DNA of 6,005 bases from an uncultured Planctomycetaceae bacterium (GTDB lineage: Bacteria; Planctomycetota; Planctomycetia; Pirellulales; UBA1268): the NCBI GenBank assembly GCA_937926325.1, contig CALAZQ010000583.1:1-6005 (forward strand). The letters are read 5' to 3'. The position numbers and the translations under genes are program-made. Below, piece by piece: positions 5,306-6,005 of this stretch (the stretch's first letter is position 1; the number at the start of each line of letters is the position of its first letter). A model generated the notes under the pieces. The model worked only from the letters and a program-made list of their open reading frames with translations. It searched no databases and was not told where the DNA came from.

Positions 5306-5995
5306 ATGCCACCGTTTTTCTTCGACTTTCGCCTGTTGATCTGGATTGCCCCGGCCATCGCGCTGGCCATGTGGGCCCAGTGGCGGGTGAAGTCGGCCTT
5401 TGCTGCCGCCTCCCGGCTGCCTGCACCGCTGTCGGGGGCTGCCGCCGCCCGGCATATCCTCGATTCGGCCGGGGCGAGCAATGTTCAGGTTGAGTCGGTC
5501 GCCGGCAACCTGACCGATCACTATGACCCCTCAACCAAGGTGCTGCGACTGTCGCAAGAGGTCTATGGGGCACGGTCACTCGCCGCCGTCGGCATCGCCG
5601 CCCACGAGGCGGGCCATGCCCTGCAGGATGCTGAGAAGTCGTCACTGATGGCGGTCCGCAATGCGGCGGTCGGTGTCGCGAACTTCGGCAGTGGCCTGGG
5701 GATCATCGTCTTCATGATCGGCCTGGCGATGGCGCTGCAGCCGTTGGCCTGGCTGGGCATCATCCTGTTCGGTGGCACGGTCTTTTTTCAGCTGGTCAAT
5801 CTGCCGCTTGAGATCGACGCCAGCAACCGGGCCAAGGCCCAGCTGGTGGCCCTGGGCATCGTGCCGCAGGCCGACATGCCTGCCGTGAACAGCGTGCTCA
5901 ACGCCGCCGCCTGGACCTACGTCGCCGCCACGCTCCAGAGCATCCTGACCCTGCTCTACTACGCCAGCTACCTCAGTGGCGGAAGCGACGACTGA
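5306..5995 (+). CDS. Membrane zinc metallopeptidase, YugP/Zn_peptidase_2 type
   Basis: A 229-aa integral membrane protein of the neutral zinc metallopeptidase family represented by Bacillus YugP, whose physiological substrate is not established to my knowledge. The N-terminus PPFFFDFRLLIWIAPAIAL is a membrane segment, followed by the family-typical WAQWRVKSAF (23-32). The zinc-binding HEAGH lies at residues 100-104 (two His ligands and the catalytic Glu101). The conserved LPLEIDASNRA segment (167-177) probably supplies the third ligand, Glu169. Further hydrophobic helices lie at about 130-145, 147-165 and 205-221, so the active site is at or near the membrane face. Length and order match the family, so the gene looks complete. 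The ATG at 5306 is chosen over an in-frame TTG at 5255 because homologues begin with a short MxxFFFD-like N-terminus. It ends 10 bases before the right edge. HtpX and other M48 peptidases have a longer loop after the HExxH and different C-termini, so they are less likely. Confidence 0.93.
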   Translation: MPPFFFDFRLLIWIAPAIALAMWAQWRVKSAFAAASRLPAPLSGAAAARHILDSAGASNVQVESVAGNLTDHYDPSTKVLRLSQEVYGARSLAAVGIAAHEAGHALQDAEKSSLMAVRNAAVGVANFGSGLGIIVFMIGLAMALQPLAWLGIILFGGTVFFQLVNLPLEIDASNRAKAQLVALGIVPQADMPAVNSVLNAAAWTYVAATLQSILTLLYYASYLSGGSDD

Positions 5996-6005
5996 ACGCT
6001 CGCCG

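Noticed and set aside
4857..5645. 262-codon minus-strand frame spanning the divergent spacer
   Set aside because: It overlaps both the lipoprotein gene and the metallopeptidase HEAGH region, and its translation is rich in Arg, Pro and Ser with no domain.

Overview
The window is about 65% G+C, densely coding, and looks like bacterial chromosome from a planctomycete or close relative. That placement is inference. It rests on a lipoprotein of a type I know mainly from planctomycete genomes, a Hanks-type Ser/Thr kinase with a sensor fused to it, genes that mostly lack a well-placed Shine-Dalgarno, and a HisRS of the non-E. coli subtype. Nothing indicates a mobile element, CRISPR array, tRNA or rRNA.

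Layout, left to right. (1) The 5' end of recJ lies on the minus strand and runs off the left edge. (2) A divergent spacer (305-465) has two TATAGT boxes and a perfect 13-bp palindrome. (3) On the plus strand a YkgJ-type cysteine-cluster protein is followed 53 bp later by hisS (histidyl-tRNA synthetase), plausibly one transcription unit. (4) After only 34 bp comes a convergent minus-strand gene for a 501-aa protein, an N-terminal H-NOX (heme nitric oxide/oxygen binding) domain fused directly to a complete Ser/Thr protein kinase. (5) Upstream of it on the same strand, across 153 bp with a terminator-like hairpin and T-run, is a 366-aa predicted lipoprotein. (6) A second divergent spacer (5158-5305) leads to a plus-strand membrane zinc metallopeptidase of the YugP type, which ends 10 bases before the right edge.

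The recJ, YkgJ and hisS genes are housekeeping or widespread accessory functions. The most notable gene is the H-NOX-kinase. It keeps the proximal heme histidine, the conserved proline and the YxSxR heme-propionate motif at the same spacing as characterised bacterial H-NOX proteins, plus three of the four cysteine/histidine positions of the structural zinc site known from the Vibrio/Shewanella branch. Its kinase half has every catalytic motif. The simplest reading is a one-component soluble switch in which NO binding to heme controls Ser/Thr phosphorylation. This parallels animal soluble guanylate cyclase in architecture, whereas most bacterial H-NOX proteins act through a separate partner protein. 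No functional link between this kinase and its neighbours can be shown from the window.
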